Notes: a model not told the origin generated them from the letters alone. Positions 1 through 8,011 are shown, counted from the stretch's first letter. The stretch is DNA of 29,933 bases from CAYTAP01 sp964435775 (GCA_964435775.1 CAYTAP010000035.1:1-29933); one strand, 5' to 3'. A program made the numbers and translations.

Positions 1-2
1 GC

Positions 3-170
3 GGCCTGCGCACGGGGTCGGCTAACTCCGGCTGCACCAGCCTCCCCTTCATACTCATTTTCACAGGCGGATACTTCTACGTCGGGTTCGCCTCCCTGTG
101 GGCGATGTGGAAAATGCACCAGGAAATCAACGCACCAGTCCTCGACCCCGTAGAGAGCTTGTCCGCATAA
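3..170 (+). CDS. C-terminal end of a membrane protein (partial, runs off the left edge)
   Basis: An open frame enters from the left edge and stops at TAA 168-170, leaving 55 residues. It holds one strongly hydrophobic, aromatic-rich segment (around SLPFILIFTGGYFYVGF) followed by LWAMWKMHQ and a short polar tail, so it looks like the last transmembrane helix and cytoplasmic tail of a polytopic protein. The stop overlaps the next start by one base (TAATG), indicating translational coupling with the phosphomannose-isomerase-like gene. A membrane glycosyltransferase of the GT2/cellulose-synthase type would fit the hydrophobic tail and the sugar-phosphate partner, but no catalytic part is visible, so that is a guess. 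Confidence 0.5.
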   Translation, partial: GLRTGSANSGCTSLPFILIFTGGYFYVGFASLWAMWKMHQEINAPVLDPVESLSA

Positions 171-1291
171 TGGAATTGGTTCCACCCATGAACTCAACGC
201 AGCTTCGATCCCTCATCAACCGCCACGGCGGCGTGCTTAAATTAACCCCCACTTTCATTCACCGCTTCTACCCCGATCTCAACCGCCTCAACCAGAAAAA
301 GCTCAAACGCCGCCCGTCCGAGTTCATCCCGGAGCGGTGGATTGGTTCGTCGGTGGAGGCGATCAACCCCCCGCCGATGCCCAGCGGCGGGCTGTCGATG
401 CTCGCCGACGCCGTTGAAGAAGTGTCTCTCCGCGACGCGGTGAAGCTGGCGCCGGAGGAATTGCTCGGTGACGCACTCGTCAAACGTCATGGCGCCGAGT
501 TCCGCTGCCTCGTGAAGGTGCTCGATCCCGGCGAACCGATCGTTTTTCACATTCACGCGACGGATCGGCAGGTCAAGACGATGCCCGCGCATTTCAAGGG
601 GCATCGCCTGGGCAAGGATGAAGCCTATTACTTTCTTGATGCCCCCAAGGGACCGATGCCCTACACCCACGCCGGGCTGCTGCCGGGGGTGAAGGCGAAG
701 GATCTGGTGTCGGCCGTCAAGCACGGACGGGAAGCGGCGCTGGAGTTGTCCCCTTCCTTTTATCAATGCCTTGGCGAAGGTTTTTTCGTCCCGGCCGGCG
801 TGCCCCACCGTCCCGGCAGCGCCCTCACGCTCGAGATTCAGCAGCCGTCGGATGTGTACACGCTCATGGAAACGCACGCCGCCGGCAAGCTGATGCCGCC
901 GCAGCAGATTCATCCGGGGTTTAAGAGCCTCGACGAAGCGTTTGCCCTGGTCGATTGGAAACTGTCACGGGCCGTCGGCACGCTCTCGGACAACCGCCTT
1001 GCCCCCCAACGGCTTTCGATGACGCGCGGCAATGAAGTCGCGTCGATTTTCCCACTCGAAAAATGCGTCAAGTTCGGCGGCAATCGAGTGAGGATCAATT
1101 CGACCCTCACCCACAAGGAAGCCAGCGCGTGCGTGCTCTGGATTTGGAAAGGCGCCGGCACGCTCAACGGCAGGCGGGTAAAGGCGGGCGACGAGTTTTT
1201 CATTCCCCATGCGGCGGCCCTGGCGGGCGTGGAATTGACGAACAGCGGCGACGGACTTTTCGAAGCGTTCACGTTTTTTCCCGGCAAGTAA
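170..1291 (+). CDS. Mannose-6-phosphate isomerase-like cupin protein (type I PMI family)
   Basis: 373 residues. Type I phosphomannose isomerases interconvert mannose-6-phosphate and fructose-6-phosphate with a metal held by a cupin barrel, feeding GDP-mannose and polysaccharide synthesis. Family signatures appear in order: FHIHATDRQ (first metal-ligand strand, where the family has a Q-x-H pattern), GKDEAYYFLD (metal Glu), and PAGVPHRPGS followed by EIQQPSDVYTL (metal His and the highly conserved EIQQPSD segment). A second cupin-like half follows (about residues 285-373, LWIWKGAGTLNGRRVKAGDEFFIP). The ATG at 170 is chosen because it overlaps the preceding stop (TAATG); an in-frame ATG at 188 has no ribosome-binding site. 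Whether the substrate is mannose-6-phosphate or another sugar phosphate cannot be told from sequence alone. Confidence 0.75.
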   Translation: MELVPPMNSTQLRSLINRHGGVLKLTPTFIHRFYPDLNRLNQKKLKRRPSEFIPERWIGSSVEAINPPPMPSGGLSMLADAVEEVSLRDAVKLAPEELLGDALVKRHGAEFRCLVKVLDPGEPIVFHIHATDRQVKTMPAHFKGHRLGKDEAYYFLDAPKGPMPYTHAGLLPGVKAKDLVSAVKHGREAALELSPSFYQCLGEGFFVPAGVPHRPGSALTLEIQQPSDVYTLMETHAAGKLMPPQQIHPGFKSLDEAFALVDWKLSRAVGTLSDNRLAPQRLSMTRGNEVASIFPLEKCVKFGGNRVRINSTLTHKEASACVLWIWKGAGTLNGRRVKAGDEFFIPHAAALAGVELTNSGDGLFEAFTFFPGK

Positions 1292-1343
1292 GTAAGCCGT
1301 CGCATCCTGCCGCCGTCGGCATGCAAAAGCCGACCCGGCCAAT

Positions 1344-1372
1344 TTGACGCTCGCGCCGGAGGGGCGTACCAT
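1344..1372 (+). promoter_or_regulatory. Candidate sigma-70 promoter of the clpP1 gene cluster
   Basis: TTGACG at 1344-1349, a 17-base spacer, and TACCAT at 1367-1372. The -35 matches consensus at five of six bases and the -10 at four of six. It lies about 40 bases before the clpP1 ATG, in the gap after the isomerase gene, so it would give a leader of about 35 bases that carries the AAGGAAG ribosome-binding site. Confidence 0.5.
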
Positions 1373-1413
1373 CCCACACGCTTGGGATTTCATGAATCAA
1401 TAGAAGGAAGCGC

Positions 1414-2175
1414 ATGCTTGAACTGAACCCACGGAAAATCGACCCGCGGCTGCTCTCACGTGCCGTCGAATACCTCAACACCCAACCGGCTGACTCCGGC
1501 CAATTGTCCACCCCAACCATCGTCCCCGGACGCGGACCGATCTCCATGCCCATGGCGATGCCCGGCGGGCCAGGCGGCGGGGGATACAACCGCTACCGCG
1601 AGATGACCCTTGAGGAAATGCTGCTGGAAAACCGCGTCGTGTTCCTCGTCGGCGAGATCAACCATGTGACCGCCAGCCGCGTCATCATGCAAATGCTCTA
1701 TCTTCAGAGCGTCAAACGCGAAGCGGACATCAACTTTTACATCAACAGCCCCGGCGGTGTCGTCGATGACACCCTGGCGATGTATGACATCATGCGGTTT
1801 CTCAATTGTGACATCGCCACCTACTGCATCGGGCGCGCCGAGAGCGGCGGCGCGGTGGTCTTCATGGCCGGGAAGAAGGGCAAACGCTACATCCTGCCCA
1901 ACGCCAAGGTGATGATCCACCAACCCTTCGGCGGGGTCTATGGTCAGGCGGCGGACATCGAAATCCAGGCCGACGAGATTCTCAAAACCAAGAGCACGCT
2001 GATCAAGATCATGTCGCATTGCACCGGACAGACCGAGGAGCGCATCCGCGAGGACAGCGAACGCGACCGCTTTTTCGATGCCAAGGCGGCAGTGGAGTAC
2101 GGCTTGTGCGATGAGGTGCTCGGCGAAGACTCGGCCGCCTCGGTTGGCGCCGCGGATGCGAACAAACCCAAATAA
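1414..2175 (+). CDS. clpP: ClpP-family serine protease subunit, divergent paralogue with N-terminal extension (ClpP1)
   Basis: 253 residues, about 50-60 longer at the N-terminus than a standard ClpP. Residues about 30-60 are rich in Pro, Gly and Met (SMPMAMPGGPGGGG). The protease core starts near residue 66. The triad is kept: Ser144 in GRAESGGA, His169 in VMIHQP, Asp214 in IREDSERDRF. The nucleophile elbow reads AESGG, where ordinary ClpP has AASMG. ClpP forms heptameric rings that degrade proteins unfolded by ClpX or ClpA/C in the cytoplasm. An AAGGAAG Shine-Dalgarno sequence sits just before the ATG. A second, canonical clpP lies about 500 bases downstream in the same direction, so a mixed ClpP1/ClpP2 tetradecamer is plausible, as known for other bacteria with clpP pairs. 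No Clp ATPase gene is in the window. Confidence 0.88.
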   Translation: MLELNPRKIDPRLLSRAVEYLNTQPADSGQLSTPTIVPGRGPISMPMAMPGGPGGGGYNRYREMTLEEMLLENRVVFLVGEINHVTASRVIMQMLYLQSVKREADINFYINSPGGVVDDTLAMYDIMRFLNCDIATYCIGRAESGGAVVFMAGKKGKRYILPNAKVMIHQPFGGVYGQAADIEIQADEILKTKSTLIKIMSHCTGQTEERIREDSERDRFFDAKAAVEYGLCDEVLGEDSAASVGAADANKPK

Positions 2176-2249
2176 ACCCCTGAGGATTGGTGGACGGATG
2201 GCGCGCCTCCGCTTTCGAATGGACGCCCTCGTCCGGCCATCAACGTTTT

Positions 2250-2657
2250 ATGTTCACTGGAATTGATCATCCCGCGATCGCCTGCCGCGATGTGCTTCGC
2301 CAGACCGACTGGTATTGCCGGTGGCTGGGAATGTGCGTCGTGGCGAAAACCATCGACCCGCCATGCGCGATCGTCGGCTACGACCACGCGCCGGGTGGCG
2401 CGATGATTGAACTGATGCCGATCCGCGATGAGGGCTTGGCGCCCGAACGCGTGGGGCGGTTCGCGCCGGGATTGCGCCATCTGGCGTTTCGTGTCGATGA
2501 TTTCGACGCCGCATACAATGCCTTGAAGGAAGCCGGTGTGACTTTCCTCGGCGAAGTCGTGAACGCCCTGGGCGGCGGGAAGTTGATCAGCTTCCGCGAC
2601 CCCGAGGGAAACGAACTACAAATTGTCGAACGTCCGCGCGGCGGTGAGACTCGCTGA
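2250..2657 (+). CDS. VOC-superfamily (glyoxalase/dioxygenase-fold) protein
   Basis: 135 residues, one complete VOC module of two beta-alpha-beta-beta-beta repeats. The four usual metal-ligand positions can be read: His in GIDHPAIAC at the N-terminus, Glu in GGAMIELM, His in GLRHLAFRV, and Glu in PEGNELQIVE at the C-terminus. The family includes glyoxalase I, epimerases and dioxygenases; sequence alone does not choose between them. ATG 2250 is preferred because the fold begins right after it; upstream TTG/GTG codons in frame add 21 residues with no family character. It lies between the two clpP genes with a 21-base gap to clpP2, so it is probably co-transcribed with them. No clear ribosome-binding site. 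Confidence 0.75.
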   Translation: MFTGIDHPAIACRDVLRQTDWYCRWLGMCVVAKTIDPPCAIVGYDHAPGGAMIELMPIRDEGLAPERVGRFAPGLRHLAFRVDDFDAAYNALKEAGVTFLGEVVNALGGGKLISFRDPEGNELQIVERPRGGETR

Positions 2658-2678
2658 TCCCTGACCCACGATTGCACT

Positions 2679-3323
2679 ATGAATAACCAACTTGTCCCCA
2701 TCGTCATTGAAAAGTCCGGCCGTGGTGAACGCGCCTACGACATTTACTCCCGACTGCTCAAGGACCGGATCATCATGGTCGGAGGCGTCATCACCGATGA
2801 GTTGGCGAACATCATCATCGCCCAGATGCTCTTCCTCTCCAACGACGATCCCAAGAGCGACATCCAGCTCTACATCAACTCCCCCGGCGGCAGCGTGTCG
2901 GCCGGGATGGGGATGATCGACACCATGAACTACCTCCGATGCGATGTCGCCACCACCTGCATCGGGCTCGCCGCGTCGATGGGCGCCTTTCTGCTGACGG
3001 CCGGCACGAAGGGAAAACGCTCCGTTCTCCCCAATTCGCAGGTCATGCTCCACCAACCCCTCATCGGCGGCGTCATGCAAGGCCCGGCGACCGACCTGGG
3101 CATCGAAGCGGCGCACATGCTGCGGCTGCGCGACCGGATGTACAAGATGATGGGAGAATACATCGGCAAGTCCAGCGAGCAGATACACCGCGACTTTGAC
3201 CGCAACAAATGGCTCTTTGCCGAAGAGGCCGTTGAATATGGATGCGCGGATCGGATCCTTGAAACCGCGCCGATCACCACGCGCGCCAAGCGCGACGACG
3301 ATGACGACGAAGCCGTAAAGTAG
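2679..3323 (+). CDS. clpP: ATP-dependent Clp protease proteolytic subunit (canonical, ClpP2)
   Basis: 214 residues, standard family length. Triad Ser100 in LAASMGAFLLTAG, His125 in VMLHQP, Asp172 in IHRDFDRN; YINSPGGSVSAGM is the conserved oxyanion-hole/handle-side segment. The C-terminus ends in a run of five Asp (DDDDDEAVK). It forms the proteolytic chamber of the Clp protease in the cytoplasm, with an AAA+ unfoldase partner encoded elsewhere. It is the third gene of the clpP1-VOC-clpP2 group. No Shine-Dalgarno sequence is visible before the ATG, so translation may depend on read-through from the VOC gene 21 bases upstream. Confidence 0.95.
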   Translation: MNNQLVPIVIEKSGRGERAYDIYSRLLKDRIIMVGGVITDELANIIIAQMLFLSNDDPKSDIQLYINSPGGSVSAGMGMIDTMNYLRCDVATTCIGLAASMGAFLLTAGTKGKRSVLPNSQVMLHQPLIGGVMQGPATDLGIEAAHMLRLRDRMYKMMGEYIGKSSEQIHRDFDRNKWLFAEEAVEYGCADRILETAPITTRAKRDDDDDEAVK

Positions 3324-3394
3324 GATCGAAACACTGCGCGCGACGGCGATGTTGGGTTGCGCGAAGGACAGACCAAGGTTGGAGAAAACCGGGA

Positions 3395-4057
3395 TTGCCG
3401 AATCGAATCCTTCATCATCTGACCGGCGCGCGGCTGGGGGCTTTGCCCCTCGTGGCGGCGGGCTTGCTCTTGCTGGCCGGTGGATGCACCACCCCTGACA
3501 AAGCCAACATTGAGCTGCGCAAGCAAAATCAAACCCTTCAAGATGAACTGGACACCCTCCGCCGGACTCACGCGGCCGACGAGGCGACGATCTCCGGCCT
3601 GCGCGAATCACGCACCACCGTCCCCCTCCTCCCCGAAAAGCGGCTCGGCCAGCTCTTCACCGTTCACGGGTTCAACATCGGACGCCTGACCGGCGGCGCG
3701 GATCTCGATCCCGCCAAAGCCGGCGACGAGGGGATCAAGGTCTATGTCACGCCGTTTGATGGAAATGGCGACTCGCTGAAAGCCGCCGGCGCGTTTGATG
3801 TTGAGCTGTTCGATCTCGCCAGACAAGGGAATCAGAAAATCGGCGACTGGTCATTTCCGCTGACGGATGCGGGGAAGAACTGGTACGGTTCGCTCCTCAA
3901 TTGCTATGTGCTGACGTGCCCGTGGCAAACCACGCCCACGCATGATGAATTGACCGTGAAGATCACCTTCACCGACGCACTGACCGCTCGCCGATTCACG
4001 CAGCAAAAAGTAATCAAGATTCAACCGCCCCCATCAACCCAGCCAGCCCACCCATAG
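3395..4057 (+). CDS. Predicted lipoprotein with a short coiled coil, function unknown
   Basis: 220 residues from a TTG start preceded by GGAG at a spacing of about 10 bases. Signal peptide type II: basic start, hydrophobic LVAAGLLLLAG, then a lipobox LAGGC with Cys31 as the predicted lipidated residue. Residues about 36-60 are Gln/Leu/Glu-rich with heptad character (NIELRKQNQTLQDELDTLRR), predicted coiled coil. Residues 85-215 look like a compact beta-rich domain (VYVTPFDGNGDSLKAAGAFDVELFDL, then ELTVKITFTDALTARRF), reminiscent of beta-sandwich domains but not assignable. It follows clpP2 by 71 bases and may be co-transcribed. It would sit on the periplasmic face of a membrane. Not a family recognised here. 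Confidence 0.72.
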   Translation: MPNRILHHLTGARLGALPLVAAGLLLLAGGCTTPDKANIELRKQNQTLQDELDTLRRTHAADEATISGLRESRTTVPLLPEKRLGQLFTVHGFNIGRLTGGADLDPAKAGDEGIKVYVTPFDGNGDSLKAAGAFDVELFDLARQGNQKIGDWSFPLTDAGKNWYGSLLNCYVLTCPWQTTPTHDELTVKITFTDALTARRFTQQKVIKIQPPPSTQPAHP

Positions 4058-4112
4058 CCACGGCAACGCAATCCCCCCGTTTCCCACACGGATCGCCCCC
4101 ACACGCCGCGCC

Positions 4113-4286
4113 TCAATACGCCGGCGACCGCGGGGGCGCATCGTGGCTTGGTTCCGTGACTGGCGAATTCGCATTTCGATTCCCATCCCGGCTGGGCGAT
4201 GCCGATCGATCGGGCGCGCAGCCGGTCATGAAAATGAAAATGCCCAGAACCAGCATCGTGAATAACAACCGTGACGAATGAAGCAT
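4113..4286 (-). CDS. Small predicted lipoprotein (57 residues)
   Basis: From the ATG at 4286, the protein has a short N-terminus (MLHSSR), a hydrophobic stretch (LLFTMLVLGIFIF) and a lipobox-like MTGC at residues 20-23, followed by a polar Ser/Asp/Pro/Arg tail of about 34 residues without predicted structure. GGAG lies 11 bases before the ATG, a weak but usable Shine-Dalgarno. This organisation (signal, lipobox, small disordered tail) is typical of small lipoproteins of unknown role. It is convergent with the larger lipoprotein gene ending at 4057. Alternative: a chance open frame; the intact lipobox argues against that. Confidence 0.5.
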   Translation of the reverse strand: MLHSSRLLFTMLVLGIFIFMTGCAPDRSASPSRDGNRNANSPVTEPSHDAPPRSPAY

Positions 4287-4482
4287 AGTCGTGAAGGCTC
4301 CAAAAAAGGGTCGAAGTAAACCGGACACAGGTAGACGAACCGCAATCACCCACAACGCGACCAGGACGTTTGGGTTGGCCGCCCGTGCAACTCGATGCAA
4401 CTGGACTGAAGCATAACGCCGAGGCTGCCGTCACGGAAGATCAACTTTTTTGTCCGCCCGACATTACCGTGCCGAATCTCTT

Positions 4483-5928
4483 CTATAACCGCCCCTCCCA
4501 CAGCAGACGCTCGGTTCGGCGCGGGTCATCGGCAAGCGACGTCGATTCACCGATGATGAGCGTCGTCTGTCGCTCGCCATAGGTTGGCCACGCCCCCAGT
4601 TCATCGCCCGGCCGGCCTCGCTTGATGAACTGAACCCACACCTCGTGCATGCGGTGGCGCAATGAGGCGGGGTCTTGCGCCACATCATGCGAATGGTGGT
4701 TCCACGCATAGGGCAAATCGCAGGCATGCGCCGCAAAGCCCTTGAGTGGCCCTGCCGTATCCGGTCGATCGAAGCGATACATCCACGCATCCCCCCCGTC
4801 GCGGGTCTGAGCCTCGGCCAGGCGGACCGATGGAATCCAGTAAAGCTCGGCCGTCAATAATCGAAAAAGGCGATCAGCCTCCGGCAGATCGGCCAGCCCA
4901 TCGGCATACGCCCGCCGCATCAGCTCCACCCCTGCACCGTCCAGATGCGCCACGCCCTTTCCAAGCTGCCGCGGCACATCCTCAGGTGAGAAAAACGCGC
5001 GGCTCTCATCGGCGGTGGTCCCCAAAAGAATCGGAATGCCACGCACCGCCCCCTCCGCAACTGCCTGGATCGGCGTCCGTCGAAGAAAAACACCATCCAC
5101 AACCCCGCGGAAAGGAAATGCCGTGGGATGGCTCGACAGCAACCTCCGTTGTGCGTCCAGAATGGACGCCGTGGAAAGAGTCCGGAGCCGCCCTGCTTGT
5201 TCACAAGTCAGCCCGGCCAGTTCCAGAAACCTCCGTGTGACATCGGCGGCCTGCTCCCTGGAATACGCGGTGTGCCCGCTGCCGCTGTGGGAAATCAGAC
5301 CCTGACACAAGCCCTTTGCCTGCGGCGACCCCGCCAGCGCCCAGGCATCCTTGGCGCCGGCGGATTGCCCGCCGAGCGTGACACGATGGGGATCGCCCCC
5401 AAAAGAGGCGATGTTCCGCCGCACCCACTGCAAAGCGGCCAGTTGATCCTGCAACCCGATGTTGCCGCTGGTGGCGTACGCTTCGCCGAGCATGGACGAG
5501 AGGTCGAGAAACCCCAGTGCGCCCAGACGGTAGTTCACCGTGACGCAGACGATGCCGTCTCGCGCAAAGGCGGATCCATCGCAGGATGGATCGGACGCGC
5601 GGCCACTCACATTCGCGCCGCCGTGAAGCCACACGAGGACCGGCGCCTTCTCGGTGTCCACCGGCGACCAGACGTTGAGCGTCAGGCAGTCTTCGCTGAT
5701 TGGGACGCTCCCCGACGGGTCAACCAAGTCCTGCATCGCCGCCGGGCCAAAGCGATCCGCCTCGCGCACGCCTTCCCAGCCAGCAGGCGCCCGGGGAGGC
5801 ATGAATCGCAGCCCGCCGACCGGCGGCGCGGCATATGCGATGCCCAGGTATCGTGCAATCCCCTCCCTGGCCCGCCCGCGCAAAGTCCCATCGCCCAACC
5901 GCACAAGCACGTCCACGGATTCATTCAT
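4483..5928 (-). CDS. Type-B carboxylesterase (para-nitrobenzyl-esterase/cholinesterase-like family)
   Basis: 481 residues, alpha/beta-hydrolase of the carboxylesterase type-B family, which hydrolyses carboxylic esters. Family marks in order: GIAYAAPPVGGLRF near residue 29, EDCLTLNVWSP near 79, the oxyanion-hole LHGGANVSG (101-109, usually HGGxF/W), nucleophile Ser189 in GGQSAGA (most members have GESAGA), acid Glu308 in TADESRAF, and His401 in AAHACDLPYAW. No signal peptide is seen, so a cytoplasmic place is likely. Upstream, TATAAT at 5937-5942 ends eight bases before the ATG with no Shine-Dalgarno, predicting a leaderless transcript. The natural substrate cannot be told. Confidence 0.88.
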   Translation of the reverse strand: MNESVDVLVRLGDGTLRGRAREGIARYLGIAYAAPPVGGLRFMPPRAPAGWEGVREADRFGPAAMQDLVDPSGSVPISEDCLTLNVWSPVDTEKAPVLVWLHGGANVSGRASDPSCDGSAFARDGIVCVTVNYRLGALGFLDLSSMLGEAYATSGNIGLQDQLAALQWVRRNIASFGGDPHRVTLGGQSAGAKDAWALAGSPQAKGLCQGLISHSGSGHTAYSREQAADVTRRFLELAGLTCEQAGRLRTLSTASILDAQRRLLSSHPTAFPFRGVVDGVFLRRTPIQAVAEGAVRGIPILLGTTADESRAFFSPEDVPRQLGKGVAHLDGAGVELMRRAYADGLADLPEADRLFRLLTAELYWIPSVRLAEAQTRDGGDAWMYRFDRPDTAGPLKGFAAHACDLPYAWNHHSHDVAQDPASLRHRMHEVWVQFIKRGRPGDELGAWPTYGERQTTLIIGESTSLADDPRRTERLLWEGRL

Positions 5929-5936
5929 GCCGGGGC

Positions 5937-5942
5937 ATTATA
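5937..5942 (-). promoter_or_regulatory. -10 box (TATAAT) placed for leaderless transcription of the esterase gene
   Basis: A perfect TATAAT reads on the - strand, eight bases before the ATG at 5928, so initiation about seven bases downstream falls at or next to the start codon. A GGGACA at a 19-base spacing could be the -35 but is a weak match. Confidence 0.5.
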
Positions 5943-6016
5943 CATGCCGGGCATCATGGTGTGTCCCCCGCCGCCTGTGCGCCGTATTTTCCGCGCCTGC
6001 CCCCTGAAGTGATGGC

Positions 6017-6856
6017 TCAATGTCGCGCGCCGGCTCTCCTACGCTTCAACGCCGCCATCGCGCCAACGCCCAGCAGCAATCCCTCGCTCGCGGGTTCGGG
6101 AATGGACAGAAATTGGCTGGGCGTCAGCACCTGATCGGAAATGCGCATCTCATCGATGAGCCCCTTGTAGTAGAAGCTGTTCGCGTTGCGGGCGCCGATA
6201 TATAGAACGTAGTTAATAAAGGCGGGATCGTTTGTTGGATTTCCAGTCTGTACATATGTGCCGGCAGCCACGCCATCGACATAGACTTTAATGCGCTCGG
6301 CCGCGCCTGTGAGAGAGCGATCCATCGTCACGGCATAGTGCGTCCACTGCGTGGGGTCAATATCATTCGTATTACTCCCGTAATATTTGCTGCTGCCTGC
6401 GTATTGAGAGGTCTTCAGCAGCCCCGTACTGTCGATGTACGAACGAATCGCGCCGTCATGATTATTCCCGTTTTCCGAGTGCTCAAAGATCATCTGGCCA
6501 GCCGCCGATGTGGCGCTCGTGGGCTTCATGAACCATTCGATCGTCAGTTCGCTGGCGCCACTCAGATCAAGGGTCGCGGCCGTTTGCATCGAGTTGCTGG
6601 TTCCGTTGAAGCTGACGCTGCCCGTATTGGCGTTTGATCCGCCGTCGCCGTCAAACACCGTCACACCAGGGATGCTGACGCTGGTCGTTGCGCCTGAGTT
6701 CGTCAATGTATGTCCGTGGCCCGACGAGTCCGTGGTCAACGCCCCCGGCTCAAATCGCCAATACGCGATCACCCCCGCATCCGCGTTCGTCGTCGTGCAC
6801 AGCCCGGCAGCGGCCGCGCCCAGTATGCAAACCGCGGATATATGTTCTTTTAGCAT
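6017..6856 (-). CDS. PEP-CTERM surface protein with LamG/concanavalin-like domain
   Basis: 279 residues. Sec signal peptide (MLKEHISAVCILGAAAAGLC, likely cut after TNADA near residue 27), then a single LamG-like jelly-roll domain of about 205 residues: GVIAYWRFEPGA, SELTIEWFMKP, QWTHYAVTMD, IKVYVDGV and GLIDEMRISDQVLTPSQF are typical strands. The C-terminus is a PEP-CTERM signal: IPEPASE, hydrophobic LLLGVGAMAAL, then KRRRAG. Such tails are recognised and cut by exosortase, whose gene lies about 13 kb away. ATG 6856 is chosen for the GGAGAG Shine-Dalgarno eight bases before it. It follows the other LamG gene by 53 bases on the same strand, probably a duplicated, co-transcribed pair. LamG domains often bind carbohydrate; the ligand is unknown. 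Confidence 0.88.
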   Translation of the reverse strand: MLKEHISAVCILGAAAAGLCTTTNADAGVIAYWRFEPGALTTDSSGHGHTLTNSGATTSVSIPGVTVFDGDGGSNANTGSVSFNGTSNSMQTAATLDLSGASELTIEWFMKPTSATSAAGQMIFEHSENGNNHDGAIRSYIDSTGLLKTSQYAGSSKYYGSNTNDIDPTQWTHYAVTMDRSLTGAAERIKVYVDGVAAGTYVQTGNPTNDPAFINYVLYIGARNANSFYYKGLIDEMRISDQVLTPSQFLSIPEPASEGLLLGVGAMAALKRRRAGARH

Positions 6857-6909
6857 GGTCTTTTCTCTCCAACATGGTCGGTGGCGGATAGGCGCCACTC
6901 ATACTGAAA

Positions 6910-7836
6910 TCAGACGATCAACCCCCGTCTCCGCCGCTTCAACATCGCCAGCCCGCCAGCCCCCAGGAGCAATCCCACGCTGCCTGGTTCGGGCGCGGGG
7001 ACGCTGGCGGTGTACAGCGCCAACACATCGGCATCCGCAAGTGATCGGTTGTAGACTCGGACATCGTCCACCGAGCCGGGCAGATGTTTGCCATCTGCCC
7101 CGGCGCCCTGACCAATAAGCAGGTGACTGTTTGAAGCCATCAGTTGCGGCACATCTTTGCTTGGGTCCACGTTGCCCGTTGGTAGTGTAATCGTTGCTAC
7201 TTTTGCGCCGTCGATAAAGATACGAGCTTCGCCAGCCTGCACCGCGTAGGCGACCATGTACCATGTATTGGGTGAGATGGTGGTGTTGTAGTTGGCTGTC
7301 GTATTGAGCCAACCCGCGCCATATCCGATATCGCCATGCAAGCCGGTCCAAGCCGCTGTGGGCTTATTAGGATCCTTCTTGACGATTTGAAGATCAAAGT
7401 TGTTGCTGAGGCTGCCGTCGCGAGTATTGAACAGGCCGGGATTGACGTTGCCATCCACATTTGGCTGATGGGCGAGGTTGAACCAGCCTGAAATGGTGTA
7501 TGGTCCCTTGATGGCTAAATCGGTGCTGGCATTCACAGAGAGATAGGTTGAGTTGCTGGCGGTCAGATCAAGGGCGTAAGACCCGACTCGCCCCGTGACG
7601 TAGCTCGGCTTCAGCGTACCCATAAATGTCGCGGTGTCGGTAATCGAGCCGGACGTCGCGGTATCGGCCGTGCTGACCGATCCCGTCCCTTCCTCAAAGC
7701 CCCAGTGACCCACAAGCCCGGTCGTAATATCCGCTGCGTGGGAGATTCCCGTCATCACTGGCAACGCTCCACTACCCGCAGCAACCCCCACAACCGCCGC
7801 CAACAAGGTTGATTTGATATGTGCGGAGCATGGCAT
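6910..7836 (-). CDS. PEP-CTERM surface protein with LamG/concanavalin-like domain (second copy)
   Basis: 308 residues. Signal peptide up to about residue 35 (ISHA/AD), then a LamG-like domain with GLVGHWGFEEGTGS, GPYTISGWFNL, WYMVAYAVQ, EARIFIDGAKV and GSVDDVRVYNRSLADADVLALY. The tail is VPAPEPGS, hydrophobic VGLLLGAGGLAML, then KRRRRG: a textbook PEP-CTERM sorting signal for exosortase. AGGAG eight bases before ATG 7836 decides the start. It is the upstream gene of the pair with the 6017-6856 gene and shares its architecture while differing strongly in sequence, so it is an older paralogue rather than a recent duplication. Expected location is the cell surface or extracellular matrix. Confidence 0.88.
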   Translation of the reverse strand: MPCSAHIKSTLLAAVVGVAAGSGALPVMTGISHAADITTGLVGHWGFEEGTGSVSTADTATSGSITDTATFMGTLKPSYVTGRVGSYALDLTASNSTYLSVNASTDLAIKGPYTISGWFNLAHQPNVDGNVNPGLFNTRDGSLSNNFDLQIVKKDPNKPTAAWTGLHGDIGYGAGWLNTTANYNTTISPNTWYMVAYAVQAGEARIFIDGAKVATITLPTGNVDPSKDVPQLMASNSHLLIGQGAGADGKHLPGSVDDVRVYNRSLADADVLALYTASVPAPEPGSVGLLLGAGGLAMLKRRRRGLIV

Positions 7837-7948
7837 CACATTTTCTCCTTCCACAATTTCCTATGCGCCCTCACAAAGTTGATAAAAAGTGGCACCAACA
7901 CACGAAAATGATTTCGATTTACTGGCAAATCGCCAATCGGTGAATTTT

Positions 7949-7977
7949 AACATACATCTGCCACTGGTACAAGTCAA
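7949..7977 (-). promoter_or_regulatory. Candidate sigma-70 promoter for the two LamG PEP-CTERM genes
   Basis: On the - strand TTGACT (7977-7972), a 17-base spacer and TATGTT (7954-7949). The -35 matches five of six, the -10 four of six. The predicted leader is about 105 bases and contains the AGGAG ribosome-binding site of the first gene. Confidence 0.5.
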
Positions 7978-7982
7978 GTTTT

Positions 7983-8011
7983 TTCTCAGAAACGATCAGG
8001 ATTCGTATTCT
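7983..8011 (+). promoter_or_regulatory. Candidate promoter for the four-cluster ferredoxin gene
   Basis: TTCTCA (7983-7988), 17 bases, TATTCT (8006-8011), each matching consensus at four of six. It lies in the AT-rich divergent gap between the LamG pair and the ferredoxin and is nearly back-to-back with the - strand promoter at 7949-7977. Match quality alone would not be convincing; position is the better argument. Confidence 0.3.

Noticed and set aside
3330..3370. GC-rich imperfect inverted repeat after clpP2
   Set aside because: About seven pairs including G-T with a long loop and no T-run; not a convincing terminator.
2616..3611. 331-codon - strand frame opposite clpP2
   Set aside because: It lies antisense to a canonical ClpP with an intact triad and has no recognisable features.
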